Below, in pieces: positions 44,056 through 53,574 of a DNA stretch of 64,000 nucleotides. This DNA comes from Mycobacterium asiaticum DSM 44297 (GTDB lineage Bacteria > Actinomycetota > Actinomycetes > Mycobacteriales > Mycobacteriaceae), in contig NZ_HG964936.1 in NCBI RefSeq assembly GCF_000613245.1, positions 1,554,156-1,618,155 of the forward strand, read 5' to 3'. The notes under the pieces are model-generated. The model was not told where the DNA came from and did not search any database. It saw nothing but the letters and a program-made list of their open reading frames with translations. Positions within the stretch are counted from its first letter, which is position 1. Each line of letters starts with the position of its first letter. Position numbers and translations under genes: made by a program.

Positions 44056-45195
44056 TTAGAGCAGCTCTATCAGGGGGATAGCCATTTCGGCGTCAGTGCC
44101 GCCACCGTGAAAGCCGACGAGCCGAGCCGTCTCCGGTGGTTCGTGGCTAGTCGCCAACACGGCCGATTCTCCCGTGCAGACCACCACGACGTCACCGATC
44201 CGGGCGAGGTGCCGGGGATTCATGGGTCCGAACAAGCCCGATGCAACCGCCTCGTCGCGGGCCAGCACGTCAGCCCGACCGGCGAGGATTTCGCGCCATA
44301 CGGCAAGGACGTCGGCTGCCGCGCCCGGCTCGGTGTGCAGATATCGCACTCGCGGCTCCCCGGCGACCACCCGGATGTTCGCGCGCAGCCGTGCGTCAGC
44401 GTCGAGGTCGATGCGCGCGTCCGGCGGCACGTTCAGCCCACCGTGGTCGGCGGTCACCAGCAATGCCGCGCCGGCCGGCATCGACTCGACCACCCTGCTG
44501 AGCAGCGCGTCGACCCGAGCGGCCGCTTCGTGCCATTCGATGGACCCGACACCGAAGAGGTGCGCCGCGGTGTCCAGGTCCGCGGTGTAGCCGTACACCA
44601 AGCCCGGTGCGGCCCGCAGTTCGTCGATCATCCGTTGGGCGTAGTCGTCGTCGGATCGGACGGCTACGAAATGGGCGCCGCGGTAGGCGGCTTCGGTCAG
44701 CCCGCTCCCGACGAACCACTCCGGTAGCACCGCACGCGCGCTGACCCCCGCGCGCGCCATCCGCTCGAACCACGTCGGAACGGGCTGCCACTGGTCGGGT
44801 GGTGGTTCATCGCGCCAGCGGATGTGGCTGAGCACGCGGTCGGTGCCGGGGATGTTGAGTGTGAAGCCCAGGATGCCGTGTTCTCCGGGCTGCGCGCCGG
44901 TACCCAGGGAGACCAGGCTGGTCGGCGTGGTGGACGGGAAAGTGCAGGATAGCGGCCGCAAGCGGCCCATGTCGCCGGCCAACACGGAGGCGAGCAGCGG
45001 CGCGTCGCCGGCCAGCTCCGGCAACAAGTGCCAGCCCATTCCGTCGACGAGCACCACCGCCACCCGGTCGACGGCGCCGATCGACGCCCACAGGCCCAAG
45101 GTGTCGTCGGCGTCCGGAACGCCCAGCAACGCGGCCGTGCTGGGCAGCACCTCGCATATTGAGCTGGGCACGACGTCAGTCTGGCACGAAGTCAT
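44056..45195 (-). CDS. Alkaline-phosphatase-superfamily phosphodiesterase-like protein
   Basis: 379 aa. Metal and nucleophile layout of type I phosphodiesterases/nucleotide pyrophosphatases: VAVVLVDGMGWHLLPEL, CTFPSTTPTSLVSLGTG (Thr nucleophile region), YTADLDTAAHLFG, LLVTADHGGLNVPP and VGFHGGG with the last His. Likely hydrolyses a phosphodiester or pyrophosphate in the cytoplasm; no signal peptide. Start overlaps the hypB stop (ATGA). Confidence 0.85.
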   Translation of the reverse strand: MTSCQTDVVPSSICEVLPSTAALLGVPDADDTLGLWASIGAVDRVAVVLVDGMGWHLLPELAGDAPLLASVLAGDMGRLRPLSCTFPSTTPTSLVSLGTGAQPGEHGILGFTLNIPGTDRVLSHIRWRDEPPPDQWQPVPTWFERMARAGVSARAVLPEWFVGSGLTEAAYRGAHFVAVRSDDDYAQRMIDELRAAPGLVYGYTADLDTAAHLFGVGSIEWHEAAARVDALLSRVVESMPAGAALLVTADHGGLNVPPDARIDLDADARLRANIRVVAGEPRVRYLHTEPGAAADVLAVWREILAGRADVLARDEAVASGLFGPMNPRHLARIGDVVVVCTGESAVLATSHEPPETARLVGFHGGGTDAEMAIPLIELL

Positions 45196-45965
45196 GCGGT
45201 CAAGGAGCCACGCGCGAACCGTCGCAACCAGCCGTACCAGGCGGCCATCCCGGTGCCGGTGCGGGCGCTGATGGGTAAGACCGTGGCGGCCGGGTTCACC
45301 TGATTGACGTGAGCGATGTAGGCGTCGACGTCGACATCCAGATAGGGCACCAGATCAATCTTGTTGAGCAGAACCAGCTCGACCGAGCGGAACATGACCG
45401 GGTACTTCAGCGGTTTATCCTCGCCCTCGGTGACCGAATAGACCATCGCCTTGGCGTGTTCGCCGACGTCGAACTCGGCCGGGCACACCAGGTTGCCGAC
45501 GTTCTCGATGATCACCAGATCCAGGCTCGGCAGATCCAGCCCCGGCAGGGCCCGGTTGACCATCGGCGCGTCAAGGTGGCACTCGCCACCGAAACCGTTG
45601 CTGGTGTTGAGCAGTGACACCTGGGCACCGCGACCGCTGAGTTTGGCGGCATCCAGGTCAGTAGCGATGTCGCCCTCGATCACGCCGACGGCGAAGTCTC
45701 CCGCGAGCTCGTCCAGCGTTGCCTGCAGCACGGTCGTCTTGCCTGATCCCGGCGAGCTCATCAGGTTGAGCGCCCGAATCCCGTTCTGGTCGAACGCGGC
45801 ACGATTGAACTCCGCGCGCACGTCGTTCTCCGTGAAGATTTCCTCTAGCACCTCGGCACGCTGCGCTGCGGTGTCGTAGTGGCTGTGGTCGCCATGGTCG
45901 TGCTCATGGCTGTGCACAGTCCCATCATCGTGGCGGTGGAATCTGCCCACCCGAGCGCCTTTCAC
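45192..45965 (-). CDS. hypB: HypB-type nickel GTPase
   Basis: 257 aa from GTG 45965; GTG 45950 (VGRFHRHDD) is an equally good start. His-rich metal-storage N-terminus (HSHEHDHGDHSHYD), Walker A SSPGSGKTTVLQ, GECHLDAPMV metal site region, NVGNLVCPAEFD and NKIDL for guanine specificity. It loads nickel into hydrogenase. It lies 7 bases after nicT, so import and delivery of nickel are co-expressed. No hydrogenase or hypA gene is in the window. Confidence 0.93.
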   Translation of the reverse strand: MKGARVGRFHRHDDGTVHSHEHDHGDHSHYDTAAQRAEVLEEIFTENDVRAEFNRAAFDQNGIRALNLMSSPGSGKTTVLQATLDELAGDFAVGVIEGDIATDLDAAKLSGRGAQVSLLNTSNGFGGECHLDAPMVNRALPGLDLPSLDLVIIENVGNLVCPAEFDVGEHAKAMVYSVTEGEDKPLKYPVMFRSVELVLLNKIDLVPYLDVDVDAYIAHVNQVNPAATVLPISARTGTGMAAWYGWLRRFARGSLTA

Positions 45966-45972
45966 GAGACGG

Positions 45973-47070
45973 TCAGGGAGATTCGGCGGCGGCCGAAGTC
46001 CATTTTTCCTCGATGCGACCGTAACGCCACACCAGCAAGGCCAGCGCCCAGGCGGCCACGAACAATCCCACCACGACGAAGCCGATCGTGTTGAGGTCCA
46101 GACCCGCCAGCCAATCCCAGAACGAACCCTGCCAATGGAGCTGCTCGGCGAACAGGCCGAGCAACTCCACGGTGCCGATCAGCAACGCGACGACCACGGA
46201 CAATCCGGTGATGGCGATGTTGTAGTAGATCTTTCGCACGGGATTGGAGAACGCCCACCCGTACGCGAAGTTCATGAAAGAGCCGTCGACCGTGTCTAAC
46301 AGGCACATTCCCGCGGCGAAGAGCACCGGCAGGCACAGGATGGCGTACCACGGCAGCCCGGATGCCGCGGTGGTGCCGGCCAGCACCAACAGGGCGATCT
46401 CGGTAGCGGTGTCGAAACCCAGGCCGAACAGAATGCCTATCGGGTACATGTGCCAGGACTTGCCGATCGACCTGGTGAAGCGGCCGAGAAAACGGTTGAT
46501 CAATCCCCGGTTGTCCAACTGCCGCTCGAGTTCGGCTTCGCTGAATACGCCTTGACGCAACTTGCGGAAGACCCGTATGACGCCGATCAGCACGATGACA
46601 TTGAGGATCGCGATCAGATAGAGGAACAGGCCCGAGACGCTGGTGCCTATCAGGCCCGTGTAGTGGCGCAGCTGCGAGGAGTCCTGTTGGACCGGTCCGA
46701 CGAGGGCCCGCAGCCCGAACGCCAGCAGCAGGGCCAGCGCGAACACCACGGTGGAATGGCCCAGCGAGAAGAAGAATCCGACGGCAAGTGGTCGTTTCCC
46801 GTCGTCCAGTAGCTTGCGGGTGGTGTTGTCGATTGCGGCGATATGGTCGGCGTCGAAGGCGTGCCGCAAGCCCAGGGTGTATGCGGTGAGGCCGACGCCG
46901 ATCCCGAAAGCCTTGCCGCCCAGCGTCAAATGGGCCGGCTCAACGACCAGGAGCAGTGTCGCCCAACCGATCAGGTGCAGCCCACCGATGACGGCGAACA
47001 TCATCCCCAAGCGCCACCACTGCACGGGGGACAGAACCGTCGTGGTCCGAGTGGCGTCAGGGGCAGTCAC
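45973..47070 (-). CDS. nicT: Nickel/cobalt transporter, NiCoT family
   Basis: 365 aa, GTG start. About eight membrane helices with the family signature RHAFDADHIAAIDN in helix II and GFDTATEIALL and LGHSTVVFAL later. High-affinity Ni/Co uptake at the inner membrane. Rv2856 orthologue. Its neighbours, hypB downstream and the cobalamin genes 6 kb away, are both users of the imported metals. Confidence 0.94.
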   Translation of the reverse strand: MTAPDATRTTTVLSPVQWWRLGMMFAVIGGLHLIGWATLLLVVEPAHLTLGGKAFGIGVGLTAYTLGLRHAFDADHIAAIDNTTRKLLDDGKRPLAVGFFFSLGHSTVVFALALLLAFGLRALVGPVQQDSSQLRHYTGLIGTSVSGLFLYLIAILNVIVLIGVIRVFRKLRQGVFSEAELERQLDNRGLINRFLGRFTRSIGKSWHMYPIGILFGLGFDTATEIALLVLAGTTAASGLPWYAILCLPVLFAAGMCLLDTVDGSFMNFAYGWAFSNPVRKIYYNIAITGLSVVVALLIGTVELLGLFAEQLHWQGSFWDWLAGLDLNTIGFVVVGLFVAAWALALLVWRYGRIEEKWTSAAAESP

Positions 47071-47079
47071 CGGTCGGCG

Positions 47080-48459
47080 TCAGTCCAGGCCAAGCAGAGC
47101 GTTCTCGACCACCTCGGACAGCGCCGGGTGAATCCAGTACTGACCGCGCGCCATCTCGTGGGCGGTGAGGCCGAAGCTCATCGCCTGGATCAGCGGCTGA
47201 ATGAGCGACGAAGCCTGATACCCCATGAAATGCGCACCCAGCAGCTTGCCGGTGCCGCGCTCGGCGATCAGCTTGAGAACCCCGGTGGTGTCTTCCATCG
47301 CCCATCCGTACGCGACGTCGCCGTAGTCCTGCATCTTCACCGAGATGTCGTATCCCTGTGCCAACGCTTGGTTTTCGGTCAGTCCGACGCTAGCCAACTG
47401 GGGGTCGGTGAACACCGCCGACGGTACGAAGCGGTGATCGGTGACCAGCATCGAATCAGTGTCGTCCCAGTCGCACAGCAGGTTGTGCTGCACCACGCGC
47501 GCTTCGTGGTTGGCCACGTGCTTGAGCTGGTATGGCGAAGAGACATCTCCCAGCGCGAAGACGTTACGCGCTGAGGTTCTTTGGTATTCGTCCACCACCA
47601 CCCGGCCCTGCGCGATGTCGACACCGGCCTGTTCGGCGTCCAGCAGATCGGAGTTGGCGACGCGGCCCGTGGCCACCAGCAGCAGGTCGGCGTCGAGGGT
47701 GCTGCCGTCGTCCAACTCAAGTGTGACGCCGCGGTCGTGATTCTCGGCGTTGACCACGTTGCGCATCGCGCGCAACTCCCACTTGTTGGACGCGATGCGG
47801 GTGAACCGTTCACAGATGGCGTCGTCGGAGTGCTTCAACAGGGTGCCGCCGCGCATGATGATGGTCACCCGCACCCCGAGGGCGGAGAAGACATGAGCGA
47901 ATTCGGCTGCTACGTAACCGCTTCCGACGATCGCCAGATGCTCGGGCAGTTCCGGGATGCGCATCACGGTGTCGCTGGTGTGGTAGGTGACGCCGGACGC
48001 GGCGATGGCCGGCGGGACCGTGGGCCGCGAACCCGTCGCGATCACCACCTGGTCCGCGGTGAATTCGTCACCGGCGTCGGTGCGCAGCAGGTAGCGCCCG
48101 TCGGACTGTACCGGCCCGAACCGGGTGTGCTCGCCGTACACGTCGACGTTGGGCAGTGAACGGCGGTAATCCTCGCCGCTGTTGGCGATCGGGTCGATCC
48201 GCCCGAAGACGCGCGAAACGATGTCGTCCCAACGCACCCCGTCGATATGTGCGTCCACGCCGTACCGCGCGGCTTCCCGGACGGTGTGCGCCACCTCGGC
48301 GGCATAGACGAACATCTTGGTCGGGATGCACCCGACGTTCAGGCAGGTGCCGCCGAAGGTGCCCTGCTCGCAGATCGCTACCCGCTTCTTGGTGAACCTT
48401 TGGTCGACAATGGTGTTGCCCGACCCGGTTCCGATGATGGCAAGGTCGTAGGTCTCCAT
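47080..48459 (-). CDS. mtr: Mycothione reductase
   Basis: 459 aa from METYDLAIIGTGSGN. Flavoprotein disulfide reductase with active site GGTCLNVGCIPTKM, NADPH motif VGSGYVAAEFAHVFSAL, FAD Asp region NVFALGDVSSPYQL and the C-terminal His-Glu part in GQYWIHPALSEVVENALL. Reduces mycothiol disulfide, the actinobacterial glutathione counterpart. A longer open frame running upstream into the hydrolase gene is a shadow. Rv2855 orthologue. Confidence 0.96.
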   Translation of the reverse strand: METYDLAIIGTGSGNTIVDQRFTKKRVAICEQGTFGGTCLNVGCIPTKMFVYAAEVAHTVREAARYGVDAHIDGVRWDDIVSRVFGRIDPIANSGEDYRRSLPNVDVYGEHTRFGPVQSDGRYLLRTDAGDEFTADQVVIATGSRPTVPPAIAASGVTYHTSDTVMRIPELPEHLAIVGSGYVAAEFAHVFSALGVRVTIIMRGGTLLKHSDDAICERFTRIASNKWELRAMRNVVNAENHDRGVTLELDDGSTLDADLLLVATGRVANSDLLDAEQAGVDIAQGRVVVDEYQRTSARNVFALGDVSSPYQLKHVANHEARVVQHNLLCDWDDTDSMLVTDHRFVPSAVFTDPQLASVGLTENQALAQGYDISVKMQDYGDVAYGWAMEDTTGVLKLIAERGTGKLLGAHFMGYQASSLIQPLIQAMSFGLTAHEMARGQYWIHPALSEVVENALLGLD

Positions 48460-48467
48460 TGGGCTGC

Positions 48468-49463
48468 TTACCCTTTCCCTGACAATGCCGAGGCGGTGCT
48501 GAGGTAGTCGTCGAGCCAGCGGTCGAGATGGCGATAGGCTATCCGGCGCGGTTGTTCCAGGGACAAGAACACATCGTGTTTGGCGTCGGGCACCGGAATG
48601 ATGGTGCTGCGGTTCCCGATACAGCCCGCCCAGCGTGCGATCTGGCTGACGTCGAGCACCGCGTCGCCGCGTTGCAGGGCAGCCGGTCCGGCGTCCTCGC
48701 TGACCGTGTGATCTGACCGCAGAATCAGGTTCGGCACACCTACGTCGAGCCCGCGGTGCAGCCGAGCGTGGCCGCGGCGTATCGCGTGCAACCAGCCGAA
48801 TGTCACCGGAAACCCGCCGAGCGGCTTCCATTCCAGGTTGTAGTCGAACTCGCCGTGGTAGTCGCGGTGCAGGCTGGATCCATAACCGCCGGTGCCGCTG
48901 GCCCGCGCGATCCCCTTGCTGCGCATGCGCGACACCGCGGCGATGGTCGCCGAGGTCACGCCGAGCCGCAGGATGGCCCGCCCCTGCAGATCCAGGAACG
49001 GGCTGTTGAGTACCAGGCCTGTCACGCCGTTCATGGCGTCCTTGCGGCGCAGGCGGTCCAGCCACAGCGACACGATCAGGCCGCCTGCCGAATGCCCGTA
49101 CATCAGCACCTGGGCGTCCGGGGACTGCTCGCAAATCAGCGTCACAGCTCGGCTGAGCTCGGCGTCGTAGTAGGCAAGATCGGTGGTGAAGTGCGGCGTC
49201 TGGCCCGGCCGCCGGGATCTGCCGCACTTGCGCAGGTCGAGTGCGTAGAACGCGAAGCCGCGCTCGGCGAAGTGGTCGGCCAGCGCGGTGTTGAAGAAGT
49301 AGTCCGTATAGCCGTGTACTGCCAGCACCGCCCGGTCCGCCGAAGGGCTATCGCCGCGCCGGATCAGCGTCGCGACGACCTCGCCTTCACCGTCGGGATC
49401 GGGTCCCAGCGCAATGGTGCATTGCCAGTAACCGGGCAGGACATCGGGCACCCAGCCAGTCAC
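48468..49463 (-). CDS. Alpha/beta hydrolase (lysophospholipase-like)
   Basis: 331 aa, GTG start. VLAVHGYTDYFFNTALADHF (oxyanion loop), YALDLRKCGRSRRPGQTPHF, nucleophile LMYGHSAGGLIVSLWLDRL (G-H-S-A-G), and His near AKHDVFLSLEQPRR with a preceding Asp. Serine-esterase type; substrate unknown. Rv2854 orthologue; its end is 9 bases before mtr on the same strand. Confidence 0.88.
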   Translation of the reverse strand: MTGWVPDVLPGYWQCTIALGPDPDGEGEVVATLIRRGDSPSADRAVLAVHGYTDYFFNTALADHFAERGFAFYALDLRKCGRSRRPGQTPHFTTDLAYYDAELSRAVTLICEQSPDAQVLMYGHSAGGLIVSLWLDRLRRKDAMNGVTGLVLNSPFLDLQGRAILRLGVTSATIAAVSRMRSKGIARASGTGGYGSSLHRDYHGEFDYNLEWKPLGGFPVTFGWLHAIRRGHARLHRGLDVGVPNLILRSDHTVSEDAGPAALQRGDAVLDVSQIARWAGCIGNRSTIIPVPDAKHDVFLSLEQPRRIAYRHLDRWLDDYLSTASALSGKG

Positions 49464-49578
49464 GCAGGCAAGCTTAGAGCGCGAGGGGAGCCGCCGCCGG
49501 TCCGCCGCCCGGCGAGGCCACTACCACCGGCGATAACCTTGGTGAACCGCCACGCCTCGAGGAAGGACCGACCACCCG

Positions 49579-51063
49579 GTGGCAGAGCTGACCAGAACCG
49601 ACGTCGTATTGGTGGGTGCCGGCATCATGAGCGCCACCCTGGGTGCGATTCTGCGGCGGCTGGAACCGGATTGGTCGATCACCGTCGTCGAGCGGCTGGA
49701 CGGCGTAGGCGCGGAGAGCAGCGGCCCGTGGAACAACGCCGGCACCGGCCACGCGGGACTGTGCGAGATGAACTACACCCCGGCCCGGTCCGACGGATCG
49801 ATCGACATCACCAAGGCGGTCTTCGTCAACGAGCAGTTCCAGGTCACCCGGCAGTTCTGGGCCTATGCGGCAGAGAACGGCATCCTGACCGACGTCCGGG
49901 GATTCTTGAACCCCGTTCCGCACGTGAGCTTCGTTCGCGGCGCGCAGGGGGTCGACTATCTGCGCCGGCGCCGCGCGGCGTTGGTGCACAATCCGTTGTT
50001 CGCCGGGACCGAGGTGATCGAGGATCCCGACGAGTTCGCCCGTCGGTTGCCGCTGATGGCCGCCGAGCGGGATTTCGCCGAACCGGTGGCCCTGAACTGG
50101 GCGGCCGACGGCACCGACGTCGACTTCGGTGCCCTGTCCAGGCAGCTGATCGGCTACTGCACGCGCACCGGTGCGGCGGTGTGGTTCGGTCACGAGGTGC
50201 GTGAGCTTTCCCGTGAGGGCGACGGCAGCTGGACGTTGACCGTCGTCAACCGCCGCACCGGGGAGAAGCGCAAACTCAACGGCAAGTTCGTCTTCGTCGG
50301 CGCGGGCGGTGATGCGCTGCCCGTGCTGCAGAAGGCCGGCATCTCCGAGATCAAGGGCTTCGCCGGTTTCCCGATCGGCGGCCGGTTCCTGCGCGCCGCT
50401 CGCCCGGCGCTCACCGCGGCGCATCGAGCCAAGGTGTACGGCAGCCCGGCGCCGGGAGCTCCGCCGCTGGGTGCCCTGCACCTGGACTTGCGGTTCGTGA
50501 ACGGCAAACCATGGCTGGTATTCGGGCCCTACGCCGGGTGGTCACCGAAGTTCCTGAAGCACGGGCACTTCAGCGATCTGCCGCGCTCGATCCGGCCCGA
50601 CAACGTGGTGTCGATGCTCGGCGTCGGAATGCGGGAGGTGACCCTGGTGAGTTATCTGATCGGCCAGCTGCGGCTCACCGACCCCGGTCGCGTTGCCGCG
50701 CTGCGCGAATTCGTGCCCAGCGCCGTGGGTTCGGACTGGGAGCTGACGGTGGCCGGCCAGCGGGTGCAGGTGATCCGGCGGCACAAGGGCAAAGGCGGGG
50801 TGCTGGAGTTCGGCACCACGATCGTGGGTGCGGCCGACGGCAGCATCGCCGGGCTGCTGGGCGGTTCGCCAGGCGCCTCGACGGCCGTCCCGGCGATGCT
50901 GGACGTGCTGCAACGGTGCTTCGCGGCGCGGTATCAGTCCTGGCTGCTGACCCTGAAGGAAATCGTGCCGTCACTGGGAGCACAGTTGTCCGAGGAACCG
51001 GCGTTGTACGACGAATTGCGTTCGTGGACGAATGCGACGTTGCAGCTGGACGTTGCGGCATGA
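49579..51063 (+). CDS. mqo: Malate:quinone oxidoreductase
   Basis: 494 aa, GTG start. N-terminal FAD motif [42 protein letters not shown], and the Mqo segments [27 protein letters not shown] and [12 protein letters not shown]. Oxidises malate to oxaloacetate at the membrane and feeds electrons to menaquinone. Rv2852c orthologue. Its TGA overlaps an ATG (51060) that begins a chain of micro-ORFs. Confidence 0.96.
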   Translation: MAELTRTDVVLVGAGIMSATLGAILRRLEPDWSITVVERLDGVGAESSGPWNNAGTGHAGLCEMNYTPARSDGSIDITKAVFVNEQFQVTRQFWAYAAENGILTDVRGFLNPVPHVSFVRGAQGVDYLRRRRAALVHNPLFAGTEVIEDPDEFARRLPLMAAERDFAEPVALNWAADGTDVDFGALSRQLIGYCTRTGAAVWFGHEVRELSREGDGSWTLTVVNRRTGEKRKLNGKFVFVGAGGDALPVLQKAGISEIKGFAGFPIGGRFLRAARPALTAAHRAKVYGSPAPGAPPLGALHLDLRFVNGKPWLVFGPYAGWSPKFLKHGHFSDLPRSIRPDNVVSMLGVGMREVTLVSYLIGQLRLTDPGRVAALREFVPSAVGSDWELTVAGQRVQVIRRHKGKGGVLEFGTTIVGAADGSIAGLLGGSPGASTAVPAMLDVLQRCFAARYQSWLLTLKEIVPSLGAQLSEEPALYDELRSWTNATLQLDVAA

Positions 51064-51125
51064 CTCGCGCGGCGACTATGCAGTGGGCAGCACGGCCCGC
51101 GCGCGGGGGAGAGTGGCGCAAATGA
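51060..51125 (+). CDS. Relay micro-ORF 1, 21 aa
   Basis: Starts at an ATG overlapping the mqo stop and ends in a TGA overlapping the next ATG (51122). The peptide begins MTRAATMQW and ends GGEWRK, the same ending as the two following micro-ORFs. Its likely role is to keep ribosomes moving from mqo to the GNAT gene rather than to make a functional peptide. Confidence 0.5.
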   Translation: MTRAATMQWAARPARGGEWRK

Positions 51126-51202
51126 GTCGCGCCGTCGACGATGCAGAGCGTAGCGATGCTGTGGGGGCACCTCCCGCTTGCGGGGGAGAGTGGCGCAAAT
51201 GA
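51122..51202 (+). CDS. Relay micro-ORF 2, 26 aa
   Basis: Begins [13 protein letters not shown] in the first repeat copy and ends GGEWRK in the second, where the stop overlaps the next ATG (51199). GGGGGAGAG ahead of each ATG could serve as ribosome-binding site. Same reading logic as classical MIRUs. Confidence 0.5.
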   Translation: MSRAVDDAERSDAVGAPPACGGEWRK

Positions 51203-51255
51203 GTCGCGCCGTCGACGATGCAGAGCGTAGCGATGCTGAGGAGTGGCGCAAATGA
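51199..51255 (+). CDS. Relay micro-ORF 3, 18 aa
   Basis: Begins [13 protein letters not shown] like micro-ORF 2 but lacks the 8-residue insert and ends EEWRK. Its TGA overlaps the ATG of the GNAT gene at 51252, completing an unbroken chain of four ATGA couplings from mqo. Confidence 0.5.
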   Translation: MSRAVDDAERSDAEEWRK

Positions 51256-51722
51256 GTGAAGCTTTGCGCCGCGTCTGGGCCAAAGACCTTGATGCGCAGA
51301 TACTTTACGAGTTGCTCAAGCTGCGGGTGGAGGTGTTCGTGGTCGAGCAGGCCTGCCCGTACCCCGAACTCGACGGGCGCGATCTGCTCGCCGAAACCCG
51401 GCACTTCTGGCTGGAAACCCCTGAGGGAGAAGTCATCTGCACGCTGCGGTTGATGGAGGAACACGCCGGCGGGGAGAAGGTGTTCCGGATCGGCCGGGTG
51501 TGCACGAAACGCACCGCCCGCAACCAGGGCCACGCCACCCGGTTGCTGCGCGCCGCGCTCGCCGAGGTCGGCGACTACCCTTGTCGCATCGACGCGCAGA
51601 AGTACCTCAGTGACATGTACGCCCAGCACGGGTTCGTTCGTGACGGCGCCGACTTCCTCGATGACGGCATACCGCACGTGCCGATGCTCAAGCCCGGCAC
51701 CGGGCCGGCGGGGGCGCGGTGA
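51252..51722 (+). CDS. GNAT acetyltransferase, ElaA-like
   Basis: 156 aa from the ATG at the end of the micro-ORF relay ([15 protein letters not shown]). ElaA pattern: [54 protein letters not shown] (acetyl-CoA loop), [15 protein letters not shown]. Substrate unknown. Rv2851c orthologue. Its stop overlaps the GTG of the next gene (GTGA). Confidence 0.9.
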   Translation: MSEALRRVWAKDLDAQILYELLKLRVEVFVVEQACPYPELDGRDLLAETRHFWLETPEGEVICTLRLMEEHAGGEKVFRIGRVCTKRTARNQGHATRLLRAALAEVGDYPCRIDAQKYLSDMYAQHGFVRDGADFLDDGIPHVPMLKPGTGPAGAR

Positions 51723-53560
51723 AGCCTTACCCGTTCAGCGCGATCGTCGGGCACGACCAGCTGCGGCTGGCGCTGCTGTTGTGTGCCGTTCGCCCGGAGA
51801 TCGGCGGGGCGCTGATCCGCGGCGAGAAGGGAACCGCGAAATCGACGGCGGTGCGCGGGCTGGCGGCCTTGCTGTCGACCGCAACCGGCGCAGACGGCGC
51901 AGGACTGGTCGAGATGCCACTGGGCGCGACCGAGGACCGGGTGGTGGGTTCGCTGGACCTGCAGCGGGTACTGCGCGACGGCGAGCACGCCTTCTCACCA
52001 GGCCTGCTCGCTCGCGCCCACGGTGGCGTGCTCTACGTCGACGAGGTCAATCTGCTACACGACCACCTGGTCGACATCCTGCTGGACGCCGCCGCGATGG
52101 GCCGGGTGCACATCGAACGAGACGGCATCTCCCATTCGCACGAGGCGCGCTTTGTGCTGATCGGAACCATGAACCCCGAAGAGGGCGAACTGCGTCCGCA
52201 GCTGCTGGACCGGTTCGGCCTCACCGTCGATGTGCAGGCCTCCCGCGATGTAGACGTGCGGGTGGAGGTGATCCGGCAGCGGATGGCCTATGAGGCCGAC
52301 CCGGACGGGTTCGCAGCGCGCTATGCCGACGCCGATGCCGAGTTGGCCCGGCGCATCGCCACGGCCCGGGCAAATGTCGACGATATTGTATTGCCGGACA
52401 ACGAATTACGACGGATCGCGGCGCTGTGTGCCGCGTTCGACGTCGACGGTATGCGGGCCGACCTGGTGGTGGCTCGCACGGCCGCGGCCCACGCCGCGTG
52501 GCGCGGCGCACGCACCGTCGAGGAACAGGACATCCGGGTGGCGGCCGAGCTGGCGTTGCCGCATCGGCGCCGTCGGGACCCCTTCGACGATCACGGCATC
52601 GACCGCGACCAGCTTGACCAAGCCTTGGCCCAAGCCGCCGCCGACACCCAAGCCGAACCCGAACCGGAACCGGACCCGCCCGGCGGCGGCCGCTCGGAAG
52701 GCGCAGATTCGCCTGCACCACAACAGAATTCTCATGCCGGAGCGCAGCCGCCGCGGCCCAGCGCACCGCCGTCGAAGGTGTTCCGCACCAAAGCGCTGAC
52801 CGTCCCGGGAGTCGGCGAAGGTGCGCCCGGCCGGCGCTCGCGAGCCCGCAACGCCTCGGGGAGCGTGATCGCCGCCGCCGATCCCGCGGACCCCGACGGA
52901 CACGGTCTGCACCTGTTCGCCACGGTGTTGTCGTCGGCCGAAAACGCCCGGGCCGCAGGGCCGTTGGCGTTACGCCCCGACGATTTGCGTCGCGCCGTCC
53001 GCGAAGGCCGGGAGGGCAACCTGGTGATCTTCGTCGTCGACGCGTCCGGTTCGATGGCCGCCCGGGACCGGATGGCGGCGGTCGGCGGGGCCACCCTGTC
53101 GCTGCTGCGGGACGCGTACCAACGACGCGACAAGGTCGCGGTCATCACGTTCCGCGGGCAGGGCGCCAGGATCCTGCTGCCCCCGACGTCGTCGGCGCAC
53201 ATCGCCGGGCGACGACTGGCCAGGTTCGACACCGGCGGCAAGACTCCACTGGCCGAAGGTCTACTGGCGGCGCGTGAACTCGTCGTCCGGGAAAGGGTGC
53301 GGGACCGGGCGCGACGGCCGCTGGTGGTGGTGCTCACCGACGGCCGTGCGACCGCCGGCCCGGACCCGTTGGGCCGCAGTCGCATTGCGGCCAAGCGGCT
53401 GGTTGCCGAGGGTGCCGCCGCCGTGGTGGTGGACTGCGAGACGTCCTACGTCCGGTTGGGGCTGGCCGGACAACTCGCCCGCCAATTGGGCGCGCCGGTC
53501 ATGCGGCTCGAACAGCTGCACGCCGAGCAGCTGACCCAGGCCATCCGCAGCGTGGCGTAG
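51719..53560 (+). CDS. Mg-chelatase-like fused AAA/VWA protein
   Basis: 613 aa. N-terminal AAA+ domain like BchI/ChlI: Walker [15 protein letters not shown], Walker [10 protein letters not shown], sensor [20 protein letters not shown] Pro/Glu-rich linker (about 320-385) leads to a C-terminal VWA domain with a full MIDAS ([30 protein letters not shown]). This I-plus-D fusion occurs beside cobalamin genes in actinobacteria and may insert a metal, perhaps cobalt with an unlinked large subunit. Rv2850c orthologue; followed closely by cobO. Confidence 0.88.
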   Translation: MKPYPFSAIVGHDQLRLALLLCAVRPEIGGALIRGEKGTAKSTAVRGLAALLSTATGADGAGLVEMPLGATEDRVVGSLDLQRVLRDGEHAFSPGLLARAHGGVLYVDEVNLLHDHLVDILLDAAAMGRVHIERDGISHSHEARFVLIGTMNPEEGELRPQLLDRFGLTVDVQASRDVDVRVEVIRQRMAYEADPDGFAARYADADAELARRIATARANVDDIVLPDNELRRIAALCAAFDVDGMRADLVVARTAAAHAAWRGARTVEEQDIRVAAELALPHRRRRDPFDDHGIDRDQLDQALAQAAADTQAEPEPEPDPPGGGRSEGADSPAPQQNSHAGAQPPRPSAPPSKVFRTKALTVPGVGEGAPGRRSRARNASGSVIAAADPADPDGHGLHLFATVLSSAENARAAGPLALRPDDLRRAVREGREGNLVIFVVDASGSMAARDRMAAVGGATLSLLRDAYQRRDKVAVITFRGQGARILLPPTSSAHIAGRRLARFDTGGKTPLAEGLLAARELVVRERVRDRARRPLVVVLTDGRATAGPDPLGRSRIAAKRLVAEGAAAVVVDCETSYVRLGLAGQLARQLGAPVMRLEQLHAEQLTQAIRSVA

Positions 53561-53574
53561 GGACGGTACCGACT

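Larger units (their letters stand above)
51060..51257 (+). repeat. MIRU-like repeat array with 77-bp period
   Basis: A 58-base segment (CGGGGGAGAGTGGCGCAAAT...) occurs at 51104-51161 and again at 51181-51238; the 19 bases between complete a 77-base period. A third partial copy (51241-51257) includes the GNAT start codon. Every unit supplies an ATGA in GCGCAAATGAGT, so the DNA reads as overlapping micro-ORFs. Mycobacterial interspersed repetitive units, first seen in senX3-regX3 with 77-bp units, have this form. Confidence 0.8.

Noticed and set aside
47080..49227. A 715-codon minus-strand frame suggesting a fusion with mycothione reductase
   Set aside because: The N-terminal 250 residues are an out-of-phase reading of the hydrolase gene; Mtr begins normally at 48459.
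51104..51238. Insertion-sequence remnant at the mqo-GNAT gap
   Set aside because: No transposase trace or terminal inverted repeats; the ATGA-linked 77-bp layout fits a MIRU far better.
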